64,000 bases of DNA from Dioscorea cayenensis subsp. rotundata (lineage: Eukaryota; Streptophyta; Magnoliopsida; Dioscoreales; Dioscoreaceae): the NCBI RefSeq assembly GCF_009730915.1, contig NC_052489.1, forward strand, positions 1,550,001-1,614,000, read 5' to 3'. Numbering within the stretch: position 1 is the stretch's first letter; each line of letters begins with the position of its first letter. Shown piece after piece: positions 12,175-23,560 of this stretch. The notes beneath the pieces were generated by a model. That model searched no databases. It was not told the origin of the DNA and saw nothing but the letters and a program-made list of their open reading frames with translations. Made by a program: the position numbers and the translations under genes.

Positions 12175-12863
12175 TGAAGTGCAAGCGACATCCCTACGAG
12201 GCTGGCTCCGGCGTGTGTGCTTCCTGCCTACGTGAACGCCTGCTCGATGTCCTCGCAGCTCAGACCGCACGCCCTGACCCCATCCTCTTCCCTTCCTCTC
12301 TTTCCCCTCATCGCCGTTCTGACGACTCTGCCGCTCCACGCCGTCATCTTCTCTTCTTCAGCACTCCCCAGGTTGGCCCCTCCCGTTCTCGCCTTAAGCG
12401 CTCCTTCTTGTCCTCCCTCCTCTTCTCCCATCATCAATCCGAAGAACCCGATTCTAATCCTCCGATAGCGAAGCGATCCGGTGCTATCTATTGGATCTCG
12501 ACGCTGATCCCTCGTCGCCGCCGGACATTGAGGACGAAGACGACGAAACCCGTTGAGGCTTCAATTAGGGTTTGCGAGGGAGACACGGTATCGGAAAATG
12601 GGTACTCGACGGAGACCTCTGGGATAAGCCGGGAAGCGATGCCGACGCCGATGAGGATCCGAAATCAGAACAGGCATAGCAGGGGGCTTTCGATGTGCTT
12701 GAGCCCGTTGTTCCGGGAAGCGCCGTCCGGGAGGAAGTTCCAGGCTGAGGCTGCGGCGGCGGTGGAGGTTGGATTATCCGACGAGCTCCGGCGAGAGACC
12801 AGGCGCGAGGATTTGGGGCTGAAGCAGCGGTCGAGGCTTGCAAGGTTCGGAACTTTTCGTTGA
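12174..12863 (+). CDS. Plant protein with N-terminal CxxHP...CASCLRERL motif, function unknown
   Basis: Intronless, 229 residues from the ATG at 12174; the frame is open one codon further, but that codon is GTG. The N-terminus reads MKCKRHPYEAGSGVCASCLR and then ERLLDVL. This short Cys/His motif is shared by many plant proteins, among them the OCTOPUS/DUF740 group, where it sits at the extreme N-terminus. The rest is low in structure: Ser/Arg-rich, with basic stretches near residues 110-125 and 160-175 and a C-terminal Arg/Leu segment ending in RLARFGTFR. There is no membrane span or signal peptide. A role at the plasma membrane or in signalling would be a guess from the OCTOPUS resemblance. 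The gene is GC-rich compared with its surroundings, as expected for a real coding region. The uORF and telo-boxes in the leader are listed separately. Confidence 0.75.
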   Translation: MKCKRHPYEAGSGVCASCLRERLLDVLAAQTARPDPILFPSSLSPHRRSDDSAAPRRHLLFFSTPQVGPSRSRLKRSFLSSLLFSHHQSEEPDSNPPIAKRSGAIYWISTLIPRRRRTLRTKTTKPVEASIRVCEGDTVSENGYSTETSGISREAMPTPMRIRNQNRHSRGLSMCLSPLFREAPSGRKFQAEAAAAVEVGLSDELRRETRREDLGLKQRSRLARFGTFR

Positions 12864-12967
12864 CGCTTTTTGCCCTTGTCCATTGCTTCTTTGAGAGTGT
12901 CTAAAATATGAACAAATGCTTAAGTAAATACTACTACTTTTTAGGCAAATGTTTAAATCATGCTCGT

Positions 12968-13005
<38 letters not shown>

Positions 13006-15899
13006 TTATTATTAGGGAAAGCAAAAATACTCTTTAAAAAGATGAAATTAATAAGTGAGGATTTCATACCCAACTGTTAATTTTTATTAATATTAATAAT
13101 GATAATAATAACAACAAATATTTATAACAAAAAAAAATTAAAAATAAATTGAGATATATTAATTGACGTTTTTGCAAATCAGGTTTAAAATCGTGTTAGT
13201 ATTCACTTATGCTATTTATACAGTTTTTTTTGTCTTATTTACGTGTTCATCAGAAAATTTTGAAACATTAAGGATTGTTGTTCATATTTATTTATTTTTA
13301 TTTAATGTATTCGTATAATTTTTAATAAATTATATTTAATTATATTTACACATGTTATTAAATTATATTTTAAGTAAAATTAATTTTAAAATTTTAATAT
13401 AATTTTTTATAAATTTTAAATTACTAATTAATTTTGATTAATTATTAATTAATTGAAATAAATAAATTTAAAAAATTGAGGGAGTATTTCTTATAGTGTA
13501 GTTTCATTATCTAATAATTTAACCAAAGCCATTTGATTTAAATGATTAGCGGAATTAAAATAAATCTCGTGTGGTATGTAGAGCGGTGAAAATTTGAATT
13601 TTTGTTGGAGAAAATTAATTTACAGGTGATATCGTAATTAACTCACACATAATGAGACCGGTGATTGTAGCTTTTTAAAAAAATAATAATAATAATAATA
13701 ATAATTTATAAAAAAATTTACAAATAAAAAGGTTAAAATTAGTGTTAAATCCTCACCGAAATTTGAATAACCCAACAACTAGTCAGCAATTATTAATTAT
13801 TTTACTAAACACTTTGCCTTTCTGATATACATGTCATTTCTTTGAAGAAAAGAAGATACTATGTTTAGTGACATCATTATGTTGTTTATATAATTGATAT
13901 TAGATCTAGTAAAAAGAAATCAGTACCCGTTTACTTGTTGTGCCCAACTTATGTGGGGGTACCCTACATTGAAATTGTACCCGCGGGTATTGCATTTATA
14001 CCCTTGCAATAATGGATGGTTTGTTATAAAAAAAAACCTATAAATTATATGAGTTAACAATTATATGTTGTTACTTGTGTATTTATAAACAATTACATAA
14101 TTTTTAAAAAACCAAATGATTAGAAAGAAATTTACATGCCCATTAATATCGAAATCACATTTTATTTTTTTTTTTTTTACATATGTACTATCTATCACAA
14201 GATTTAAAAATTATAATTTTGAAAAATAAATTTAAGAATTAGTCTATAAAAATAAGTTCATCTGTTTGTCATCATAAATACTCATAAGTGAAATAGGTGC
14301 CGGTCAATAAATTATGGGTGAATACAAATAAAAAATTTATATAATTATGTAGATAATCAACAAATTTTTAATTTATTAGCATCAATTTTTGCATACGATA
14401 TTTGTTTCTTTTATTGAAAAGATGAGTTCATACCAAATGAGGACACAAATAAATTGAGCTTGTATGTCCCTAAAATGATTTATTTATTTTGTAAAAAAAA
14501 TTCAGATAAATTGACCTTCTTACACCAATGCACCGGTAAAATAAATAACCACCAACCAAATGCAACGCAAGTTCAAGTATAGTTCTCAAGGATTATCAAA
14601 CATTTAAATTGACGTCATTAAGTTCTTTGGTTTATTCTGTGAGTAATGGCGTGTAAGTTTCATGTAGAAAACAATCAGACATATATGAAGAGGATTATAA
14701 GAAACATCCTATTGAAAAAGACACTCCAATAAATTCTTATTTTATAATCTAATCAATGGTTTAATCAGAGAGTAATCCTCAATTAATTAATATATCCAAT
14801 ACCGTGACTTAAAATTCTGAGAAGTCTAATTAACCAAACTGTATAATAAAAAATAACCACAAAGGCAAACTATTTATTCTTCTTCTTCATAATGATAATA
14901 ATAATAATAATAATAATAAATAAAAATTATGCTGAATCATCCATATATTAGAGTTAGTATTTTATTTTTGTCTCAAATCAAAAGATTAAGGTATCAATCA
15001 CTTGTCCACATTTTTTAGAAAAAATATTAAAAATAATTATATTAATTAAAATAAATCAAGTCAAACTAAATGCTAAGAAAATTAGGAGAGAAGTGTCTCC
15101 TGGTATACAAGTACAACTATAAATTTCAAAAATCTCATTTAAATTTCTCTCAACTCAAGTTAAATGATTTGAAACAATTTGCATACTTTTATTAAATTTT
15201 AAGATTATAATCATCAAAAGCTTTCACGCAATTAAAATCTTTCCATTAATTAGAGACAAACAAGAGAGTAATTGTGGGAACTTCCAACATTTCTATGCTT
15301 AGAAATTATTGGATAATTTTTTAAATCATATTTATTTGCCAAAGAAATGGAAATGGATCCTTATAAAGTATTTCTGTAATTAAAAAGAAATCAAATTTAA
15401 AACAATTAATAATCACCTAATTCTATAATTAAATTCTTTATTTGTTGCCCTTTAAAGTAAAAGACTAGATATCAAAGATAAACCATTTACTGTGTATGCA
15501 TTTTAGATAATACAAGCAAATCACTTTCAAATCATATTCTTTAGAAGAAATATTTTTATAATTTTGAAATTATATAGAAAATTTTGAGTAAAGAGAAATA
15601 ATGATAACAAACTACAAATATGCAGCAATGGTTAAAAATATTAATATATATTTTTATAAAAATAAACAAAACATCGTCAATCGTATACAAAACTTTCATT
15701 CTCGCATGTGAGGGCTTTGAATATACAGTAAAGAAATGACGTGAATGAACTAAAAAGTTTATAGAGAAAGATAGATATTTTTATATTATTTTTAAGAAAC
15801 AAAATATGAGGGCCCATAAAAAATAAGATAAAAGAATGAGGGCTTTCCTACAAATATCAAAAGAGAAAGACTAGTTGGTAGATTTAATCTTTTTCCAAG
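12864..15899. other. AT-rich intergenic region with one Stowaway-like remnant
   Basis: About 3 kb of AT-rich DNA with ATT/AAT microsatellites and no supportable gene. One Stowaway-like remnant (separate entry) ends at 13484. I see nothing else identifiable. Confidence 0.5.
13200..13484. mobile_element. Stowaway-like MITE remnant (copy A)
   Basis: The right end reads AAAATTGAGGGAGTA, the inverse of the Stowaway CTCCCTC terminus with a TA target site. The interior (TATAATTTTTAATAAATTAT and the following AT-rich block) is closely matched by 23300-23560, which marks a repeat family. The left end is not clear. Confidence 0.5.
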
Positions 15900-17707
15900 G
15901 GTGAAAACATAAAATGGATTTTATATTTCTCGGTGGTTCGATTATTTGGAGATTTGAGGTAGAAGCCGGAGAGAAACACTTCGATGCTTTTCCTACGGTG
16001 CCGCAAGCTCCATCCCCCAAAACCCTAGATTCTCGAGAAGGGGATCGAGGTGAGAAACGAGACTCTTCTTCTTCATCTTCATTGCACCCTGTAATTCATA
16101 AATTATTGAGCTTTCTTTTGATCGCATGGTTTTGTTTGGTTTTTTTGAGATTCAGTTTACTCACTGTCATCGATTTTGATGTTTTCTTTAGTTGAAATTC
16201 CTATTTGTTTTGTGGATTTGAGTACTTGTTATTTTGTTAATCTTAGTCTGCAAAAATTGCTACAAAGGTGCGAGCTTTAGATGATTGGTACTGAAACATC
16301 TGCGAGATTGGATTTTGATGTTTGAACTTGCAAATTATTGGTTTTCATGATCAATTGGGAGAATAGGGAACTCATTTGTGGCTTGGTTTGGTCAGATTAG
16401 TGAAATACGGGGGCTGATTTTGCTTATGGGATAGTTGGAAATTTATTTGTGATGGGTAGTGAGAGTTTTTTTGTCTCTTAGGAACTAACACCATGTATAG
16501 ATTGTTCAATCAAGTATTGTGTGCTTAATTGTTGATAAAGATGGTGAGAAGAGATATTGAGTTCTTGTTTGCTCATGGAGATTTAGAAACAATAGAGCAT
16601 TCAACCAACGATGAGCTGATTGAAAGATTTGATATTTTTTATAGATGTAGGAAGTATTTTCCAGATTATTCATTATTAGAATCAACTAAACAAACATATT
16701 GATGATCAGAGGTGATTATTTTGTGTTTAACTATTGCTTGGAAATGATGAGAGAAGGGAGATGTCTCGCTGTCTTGTTTGAGGAGAACAGGGAAATGGTA
16801 AGTGTTGAATTAAGTATAAGCTGATTAAAGGATTGGATAAAATAGAGATATTGAGCATGTCTCATTATTCATTTGGAGATTGTAATTATTGTTTTTTGCT
16901 TAGAAACTCACACAGAGATATTGATGAAGAGAGTTAATGTTTATGTCTACAATTAGTGGTTGGGAAGGGATATCTTGATTTTTTGTTTGGTGAAGGAGGA
17001 TTGCAAGCATTGGAACAACTATAATCTGATTGAACCATTGGAAACTCATGGTGGAGGAACTTGCCAGATGTTGATGATTAATAATCCAAGTTTTGATTAG
17101 TACCTCTTCAAACCTCTTCATTATGACAAGTGACAATCCTAGTGACTAATGTATATACATCAATGTTGATCTCTGTAAAACTTAATGAAAATGAAGATCA
17201 TTATTGACCCAAATATCTGGAACTAGGAGTCTTGATAAAGTCTAGGGAAGATGGGAAAGCAGCTTGATATTCGAAAAATACACTAATTCTACTGACTAAA
17301 TTATTTTATAATTATCCTAATTTTGACTACTGCTTGAGGGTAAATGTGATATCAAACCAAATGAAGTGAGTTTTACTGATCCAAACAAGCCGAGGTTGAA
17401 ATATCTGCACATCATTTTTTTTTTTCTTTTTAATTTCAAGCGACTCGTGAAACCTGGTGCAGTGAGTTTATTTCTCACAATGAATAGCATACTTGAGAAA
17501 GAAAGTAATCTGGAATTTGAGTAATGAAACTAAACTTCATACTTGTTTCTATTTTGCTAGAACTTGCTCAAATCTTTTTTCTTCTCTGAAATCACCATTC
17601 TCACAGGATACTTTCATCCATTTGTGTCTGTTAATAGATTCATACCTTTAAGTCTGCAATAACATCTTTGATTCTCATCAAAGCCAATCAAATAAACAAA
17701 GGCATCA
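15900..17707 (+). promoter_or_regulatory. Probable 5' leader with a long leader intron, upstream of VPS55
   Basis: A GC-richer patch at about 15950-16085 contains AAACCCTAGATTCTCGAG and ends in a strong donor, GATCGAG/GTGAGAAAC (16050). The next 1.6 kb is T-rich and lacks a conserved ORF, and the VPS55 ATG follows at 17708. This is the layout of a 5' UTR exon plus a long 5' UTR intron, common in plant housekeeping genes. A 93-codon ORF across the patch (15914-16195) is unrecognised and probably fortuitous. Confidence 0.45.
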
Positions 17708-18378
17708 ATGGCCGGGTACAGAATATGCCTTCAAACTGGAAGACTTGCTGGTGTGGCTATATTGGTTTCTGGTGGGATTGTTTTGCAAATTCTGGTCTGT
17801 GATTTTCCACATTTTCGTCTTATGTAGTTGTTACTATATTAAAAATTATGCCGTCTTGATATAATTGGTTTCTATCCATATCTCATGGTCCTGCAGGCAT
17901 GTGCTTTGTACAATAATTGGTGGCCGATGTTGACTGGTAATACTTCCATTAGCCGAATAAAACTTCTGTTGTCATCGCTTAACTACAGCCTTGAGTTAAT
18001 AACAGAATGTTTCTGCTGACAGTGTTGATGTATGTCATCCTTCCAATGCCCTTGTTGTTCTTTGCAAGTTCAGACACCTCACTGATGTCCAGTGATTCAA
18101 ACAGGTAAGTCAATTATCTTTGCAGTCTTATCTAGTGTTTATTCTGAAAGTTCACACAAGTTTTCTCATGGTATCATGTTAGTGGTTGGGAGAAATTCAC
18201 AAAGTTCTTGACTGGAGCTTCAGTGGTAGGAAGCATTGCAATACCATCAATCCTAAAGCATGCAGGAATCATTGGATGGCCAGCTCTGTTAATGGAGCTT
18301 TCATCTTTTGTCGTCTTTGGTGTAGCTATTCTATGGCACCTTAAAATGGGCAATGAAGATGAGTACAGCATGTTTTGA
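17708..18378 (+). CDS. VPS55: VPS55 (vacuolar protein sorting 55 / leptin-receptor-overlapping-transcript family)
   Basis: Four exons: 17708-17794, 17897-17936, 18023-18104, 18183-18378; 134 residues, the usual family length. VPS55 is a four-span endosomal membrane protein that works with VPS68 in late-endosome-to-vacuole traffic. Four hydrophobic stretches are visible: GVAILVSGGIVLQILACALY, WPMLTVLMYVILPMPLLFFA, FLTGASVVGSIAIPSILKHA and LMELSSFVVFGVAILWHL. The motifs YNNWWPML and LPMPLLFFASSD are characteristic. All junctions are GT-AG and in phase. The gene converges with the fructose-bisphosphatase gene about 1.2 kb away. Confidence 0.93.
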
Positions 18379-19554
18379 TATTTGAAAGCAGCCATTATTG
18401 TGATCCTTGATAGAGAAACATCTCCTCATTGATGTACAAAAGTGTTCATTCTGTTTCTTATTAATTGGGTTCAAATGTGACTGGTCTAACTGTTTTGCTG
18501 GAATGTAGATGCTGTTAATATGAATGTTGTTTGCTTTAAAATTTAGTATTTGTGTGGATTATATAGAGAGAGGGTTGATGTTACCGGTTGAAGTATGGAA
18601 AGTGAATGAAAAGCTTATATGAGAGACTTTTTGTTTTATGTTGTTTGAGCAAAGGAATGTTTAATTCAACAGAGATTTTATCAAATAGAGAATCGTTTAT
18701 ACAGGCTTGCATAAATTTCATTTTAAAAAATTAATAAATAATATTAGCAAATAAAAGTGAAAATATATTTCTTATAATACCGATTTCCATCTTATATATA
18801 TATATATATATATATACACCCTTAAAAAAACATGGGAATGCCACACGGAAGTGATGTAAAAGTACAATTGGAAAGATCAAAGTGTTATTCAAGATAGAGA
18901 GAGAGAGAGAGTGGAGCGAAAGATATGGTTCCAATTGTGCTTGGGGAATGGATAATATATATATATATTGATAAATATTTATTTTAAGATAAAACTTTTG
19001 TTGAAATAAGAATTAGAAATATATTTTAAAATTTTAAGAAAGACCACAAAAAGTAAGTAATAACTGCACCAAACACTCTGCATCACCCATACGGAGTAAC
19101 GGACGACACCTCTACAATCAAACAAGATTTTCCCACTATCGACGTTTCTACAACACTTTAATTATTTAAACAAATATATCTAATAATTAATTTTGAAATT
19201 TTATCAATATTAACAAACATCCATCAAGCATCTATCATTAATTAGAAAAAATAAAATGAAACTTTAATCTTAAAATATTTGTTTTAATACTATTAATTAG
19301 ATCAAAATTTTATCCATGAAAGTTTATCAAACAATTCTCTAACCCCTAAACCTCTCTATACACCTGCACAATTGTATTCAATTGCATCTTGAATCTAAGT
19401 AAACCCAACCTCCCAAGTTGATCTATTAGAAATTGTACAACAGCTTCAAATACAATTTGTCTTTTCATGTACAAAGATGGAAAACCACAATTACTGAACC
19501 AAAACTTTTACAACAAATCTTTTTACTTTTTAACAACATTAACCCCCATCAGCA
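18379..19554. other. Convergent intergenic region with TA and GA repeats
   Basis: 3' flanks of VPS55 (+) and the fructose-bisphosphatase gene (-). It contains TA runs at about 18795-18815 and 18955-18968 and a GA run at 18895-18911. No gene seen. Confidence 0.5.
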
Positions 19555-22000
19555 TCAAACTTCATACCCAGGATTAAATTTTTGTTGAACAGAATCATAA
19601 CTTTCTAATTCATTTATGTCTTCCAAACTTCCTAAAAACAAAGGAAGCCTTTGATGCAGTTTAACAGGCTGAATAGAAAGAACCCTATGTTTGCCATCTG
19701 AACCCTTTCCACCAGCATTCTCCACAAGAAAACTCAGAGGATTTGCCTCATAGACTAACCTGAGATGGTCTCTTGGATTCATTGCCAAACCACCATATAT
19801 AAGTGTCCGATGAAAATCGGCAACCAGTGAGCAGATATAACGAGCTGAATATTTCTTCGGAAATTGTCCCCTTTCCTTGTCTTACAGTATCAATATATTG
19901 CCTTAAACCTTCAGGCCAGTCGAAATATCTTGCATCATTTACAGAATATATTTGTCCTGACAATATAAAATTAGATATCATCAATTACTGAAGGTGATTG
20001 AATATTCTAATGCATCCTTCCTGGAAAACAACAAAATGCAAGCTCAAACTCTTCTGCTATTATCCCCTAGTTTTCCAAAGTAACAGTGCTAATTCAAGCA
20101 AGTGGTTCTAGCTGGTTCATGATGTTGTTGTTTTCAAACATGATGAAAAGCATATGATCACTAAAAGATGACTTCATTCTGACTAACTATAAATTCTAAC
20201 CAAGTTTCTTCTCATTTAAATAACATTTCTAATAATGAAGAATTCTTTCCCTCATTTCTCAATTGATTTCATTTACTTTTGATAACGCACCTCAACAACC
20301 AAAGTATGCAAATTACTTAAAAATAGAGTTTTACCACGACGTGGAATTTGTATGCAGGGATGTGTCAGAACAAATTCCCCAGTCTGATGGTCGAGTGTGA
20401 ATGCATGGGTTCCGGAACCAAAGCTGATACATAATATGGTGGCCGAGGAATATAGAACATAGCCAGAAGCAACAAGCTTATTTCCACATTGGAGAGAATT
20501 GAGTTGAGCCTTTTCATCCATTTGGAAGATGATCTAATTCTGGTAGCCTGTTATAAATTCCCAAATATTGTTCCAGTAGGAATGGATGCATCTATGTTTC
20601 GAGAACCATCAAGAGGATCAGTCACTACTACAAAGGGGCCCATCATCAGATATCCAAATTGGAGCATCATCTTCCTCTGATGCCATGACTGCAGCTTTTC
20701 CAGAGCTATGGACTGATGACAATATTATTTCATTCTGTAATTTAAGAGTTTATGGTCTGTTAGATCTTTGAATGATTATCTTTGATTAATCAAGGACCTC
20801 ACAGGTAAGTATTTAATGAACATTTTATAAGGAAAACCGAAGAATTACTGTAAGAAATCATATCAGATAGCATGCCTGAAATATCTTCAGGACGAGAAAA
20901 AGAGCCAAGTCACAGAGTACAATAACAATACTTCCAAATGTGTTTGCAAGTTGAAGGTACAAACTTTAAATTATATCTTCTTCACCGACAATCTAAAACA
21001 ACTACAGAATGCTCTTGCTGAAATACACAAAAACGCAACATAGTCATGCCTTGTGCTTTAATTAGCATAACATAGTTTCTATATAACAAAATTTGATGGT
21101 GTGTACCTTCAAAGTTCAGACTGAGCTAATAAAACAGTTACACATAATCCTAACCCAATAGTTAATGTACATTTTACTTAATTTCACATTCATTTGCACT
21201 AAAGGTTGAACAAGTCACCTCTTAGCTATGGTAAAACACAATCTTAATCTTATAGTGCTTGGAAACAAATTGGAACAAAGACAATCCAGGATAAGACCAA
21301 AAAAAAAAAAGAGAGAATTAAGGAAAACTTAAAAAATTTTAATTCCATTTTCGCAAATGATATGAAAAATACTTCACTTTACATTTGTGTGAAACATTGA
21401 TGATTTTTTTGGGTTCATTCGCTAAACTTTCAAAGTAACTATGAAGTTAATCTATAAAATTTCTCACCTTTCTTTGCAAAATTAACCTATTAAAATTACC
21501 CACTGTTAACACGCATCACTCATTATCATAAACTAAAAATAACTTCAAAAGCATCACGAAATTGGAAACAAATAACAAAGAGATTGAAATGAAATCAAAG
21601 GGCATAAAGGGATCACCGCGACGACATCGAGCGGCTTGGGAGCATCCCTACCGGACAATGAAGGACCAGCTCCAACATCGGCCATGGCCTTGGCGATGAG
21701 CTCCGAGCGGAAAGGAGAGGCAACCAAAGCCGCAATTCGCTTGCACGCGTACTGAATATGGGAGACCAGAAGGGCCAACTCGTCTCCCACCTCGGCGTTT
21801 CCCTTGCCCACGAACTCCATGAGAGTCCGATGACCTTCGAAGCCGGGGGAAGCCATCACGGCCGCCGTCCTCAGGGCAGGGGAAGACCAGTTCATGCGAT
21901 GACGAAGAGAGACGCCGGAGGAGAGGTTCCCGATCGACGGCGGGAAGCCGACGGCGGGAGTTGGGATGGGGTTTTGAAGGCCAAGGATTGAGAATTGCAT
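19555..22000 (-). CDS. Chloroplast fructose-1,6-bisphosphatase, type II (redox-insensitive); frame broken at four sites
   Basis: Three exons on the minus strand: 22000-21617, 20734-20335, 19956-19555. The N-terminus is a plausible transit peptide (MQFSILGLQNPIPTP), then TLMEFVGKGNAE, ACKRIAALVASPF and GRDAPKPLD. Exon 2 carries NEIILSSVHSSGKAAVMASE and the metal/active-site motif DPLDGSRNID. Exon 3 carries IYSVNDARYFDWPEGLR and PRDHLRLVYEANPLSFLVE, ending FNPGYEV. The loop with three regulatory cysteines of the light-activated form is missing (LNSLQCGNKLVASGYVLYSS instead), which indicates type II. Four single extra bases break the frame, at about 20635-20638, 20555-20562, 20521-20523 and 19864-19871, each in or beside a homopolymer. 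Splice sites, catalytic residues and all other codons are intact. Either the consensus is locally wrong or the gene is a young pseudogene. Confidence 0.85.
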
Positions 22001-22176
22001 TGCTTGGCGGGTACCCTACGAGCTTCTAATGGATAATATATGTTTCCCCATTTGCCCTCATAGCTTAAACTTGGGCTTGGGCTTTATCTTGGGCCTGGGC
22101 TTGCTTTGGCTGTTTCATTGTAGACCAACCTTTTTGTTGATTTTTAGTAGTGCTTTTTATCATATTTTGATTAATA

Positions 22177-22446
22177 CTCCCTCCGTTCTTTTTATCTGTT
22201 ATATAAATCAATGTTTCTTTTTATCTGTCATTTTTAAACATCAAGAAACATTTATTATTATTTTTTTCAAAATTATCCTGACACTCTATTTAATTCTTTT
22301 CTTAAAATTTAATATTAGAGAGAAATGTGAAGATATAAATTAGGAGTAGTTTTTGAAAAAGATAAATAATTTTTTATTAAATTATGTGAAATATTCAACC
22401 TTTTTTTGTATGTGAGATACTGACATATAAAAAAGAATGGAGGGAG
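22177..22446. mobile_element. Stowaway MITE with TA target duplication
   Basis: The left end TA/CTCCCTCCGTTC (element from 22177) and the right end GAATGGAGGGAG/TA (to 22446) are inverted copies. The CTCCCTCCGT terminus and TA target site define Stowaway (Tc1/Mariner-derived) MITEs. Length is 270 bp; the interior is AT-rich and noncoding. Confidence 0.88.
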
Positions 22447-23289
22447 TATTAGTTAAATACCATCTAAAAAAATTCAAAATAATTTAAAATTTTTAAATTT
22501 TAGCCTCACCATCATCCTAGTCTTTGTTTCTCTTGTTCTTTGATTAAATAAATATTTTTTTATTTTATTTTATTGTATTCATGGTAATAACACAATTATA
22601 AAATCCATTATATGAATTTTCCTGACTGATTTTTCTCTACTTATTTCTATAGTAAATCGCCTTCTTAGAAAGAAAAACAAAAATAATATTATTGTAGATA
22701 ATGGTTATTATGTTACATGTACAGATAAATATAAAATTATATTTAAAAAATAATTAAAATTTTCATAAGAAAATATATTTTTTAATATATATATATATAT
22801 ATATATATTTCTAATCGGATGAGATCTTATAATATGAAGATGAGATATAGAAATTAAATCTTGATATACACTAATAATGAAAGTGAAGATGATATAAAAT
22901 GAAAAGTAAATAAGAAAGATAGTGGGTGGGATTGGTAACTCTGAAAATCATCTTGAAGGCTTGAAGCATAATTTGAAAGACATACACCTAGAAAGAAAAG
23001 TTTAACTTTTGCTAATTAATCATTTCATAAATCAAAAATCCTGGTTATGAGTTACATTAATTAGTGATCATTATGCAAATCCGAATCCAAGGTTAAGACA
23101 TGCTTGCATTTCTATCTAAAGTGGGGATCAGAATTAAAGAAAAATAATAATATTGTATATAAAAATTTTAAAAGTGATAAAAAAAATTCAAAAATACAGT
23201 TAATATAATAGAAATAGAACATTAATCAATAAACATGGTGCAAAAATATATATTGTAATAGCACAATTGTTATTGAAACCAAGTAACAA

Positions 23290-23560
23290 TTACTCTCTTT
23301 ATTTTTATTTTAATTTTTTTATTTATCACACTTTTGGAGGTTTTTTTACTTGTCCGTTTAGAAATTTTATGAAATATTAAATATTATTTTTTTAAAAATT
23401 TACTCTTTTATATTTAATATATTTCTATAATTTTTAATAAATTATATTCAATTATATATTTTTCAAAATATATTTTAAATAAGAATATTAAAAAATCAAT
23501 ATTAAGTAGTTTTTATAAATTTTAAGTTATTAATTAATTTCGATCAAGCTTTTTAATCAG
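23290..23560. mobile_element. Stowaway-like MITE remnant (copy B)
   Basis: The left end TTACTCTCTTTATTTTTATT is followed by TTACTTGTCCGTTTAGAAAT, a common Stowaway subterminal block. The interior TATAATTTTTAATAAATTAT and flanking sequence match 13200-13484. The right terminus is eroded. Confidence 0.5.
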
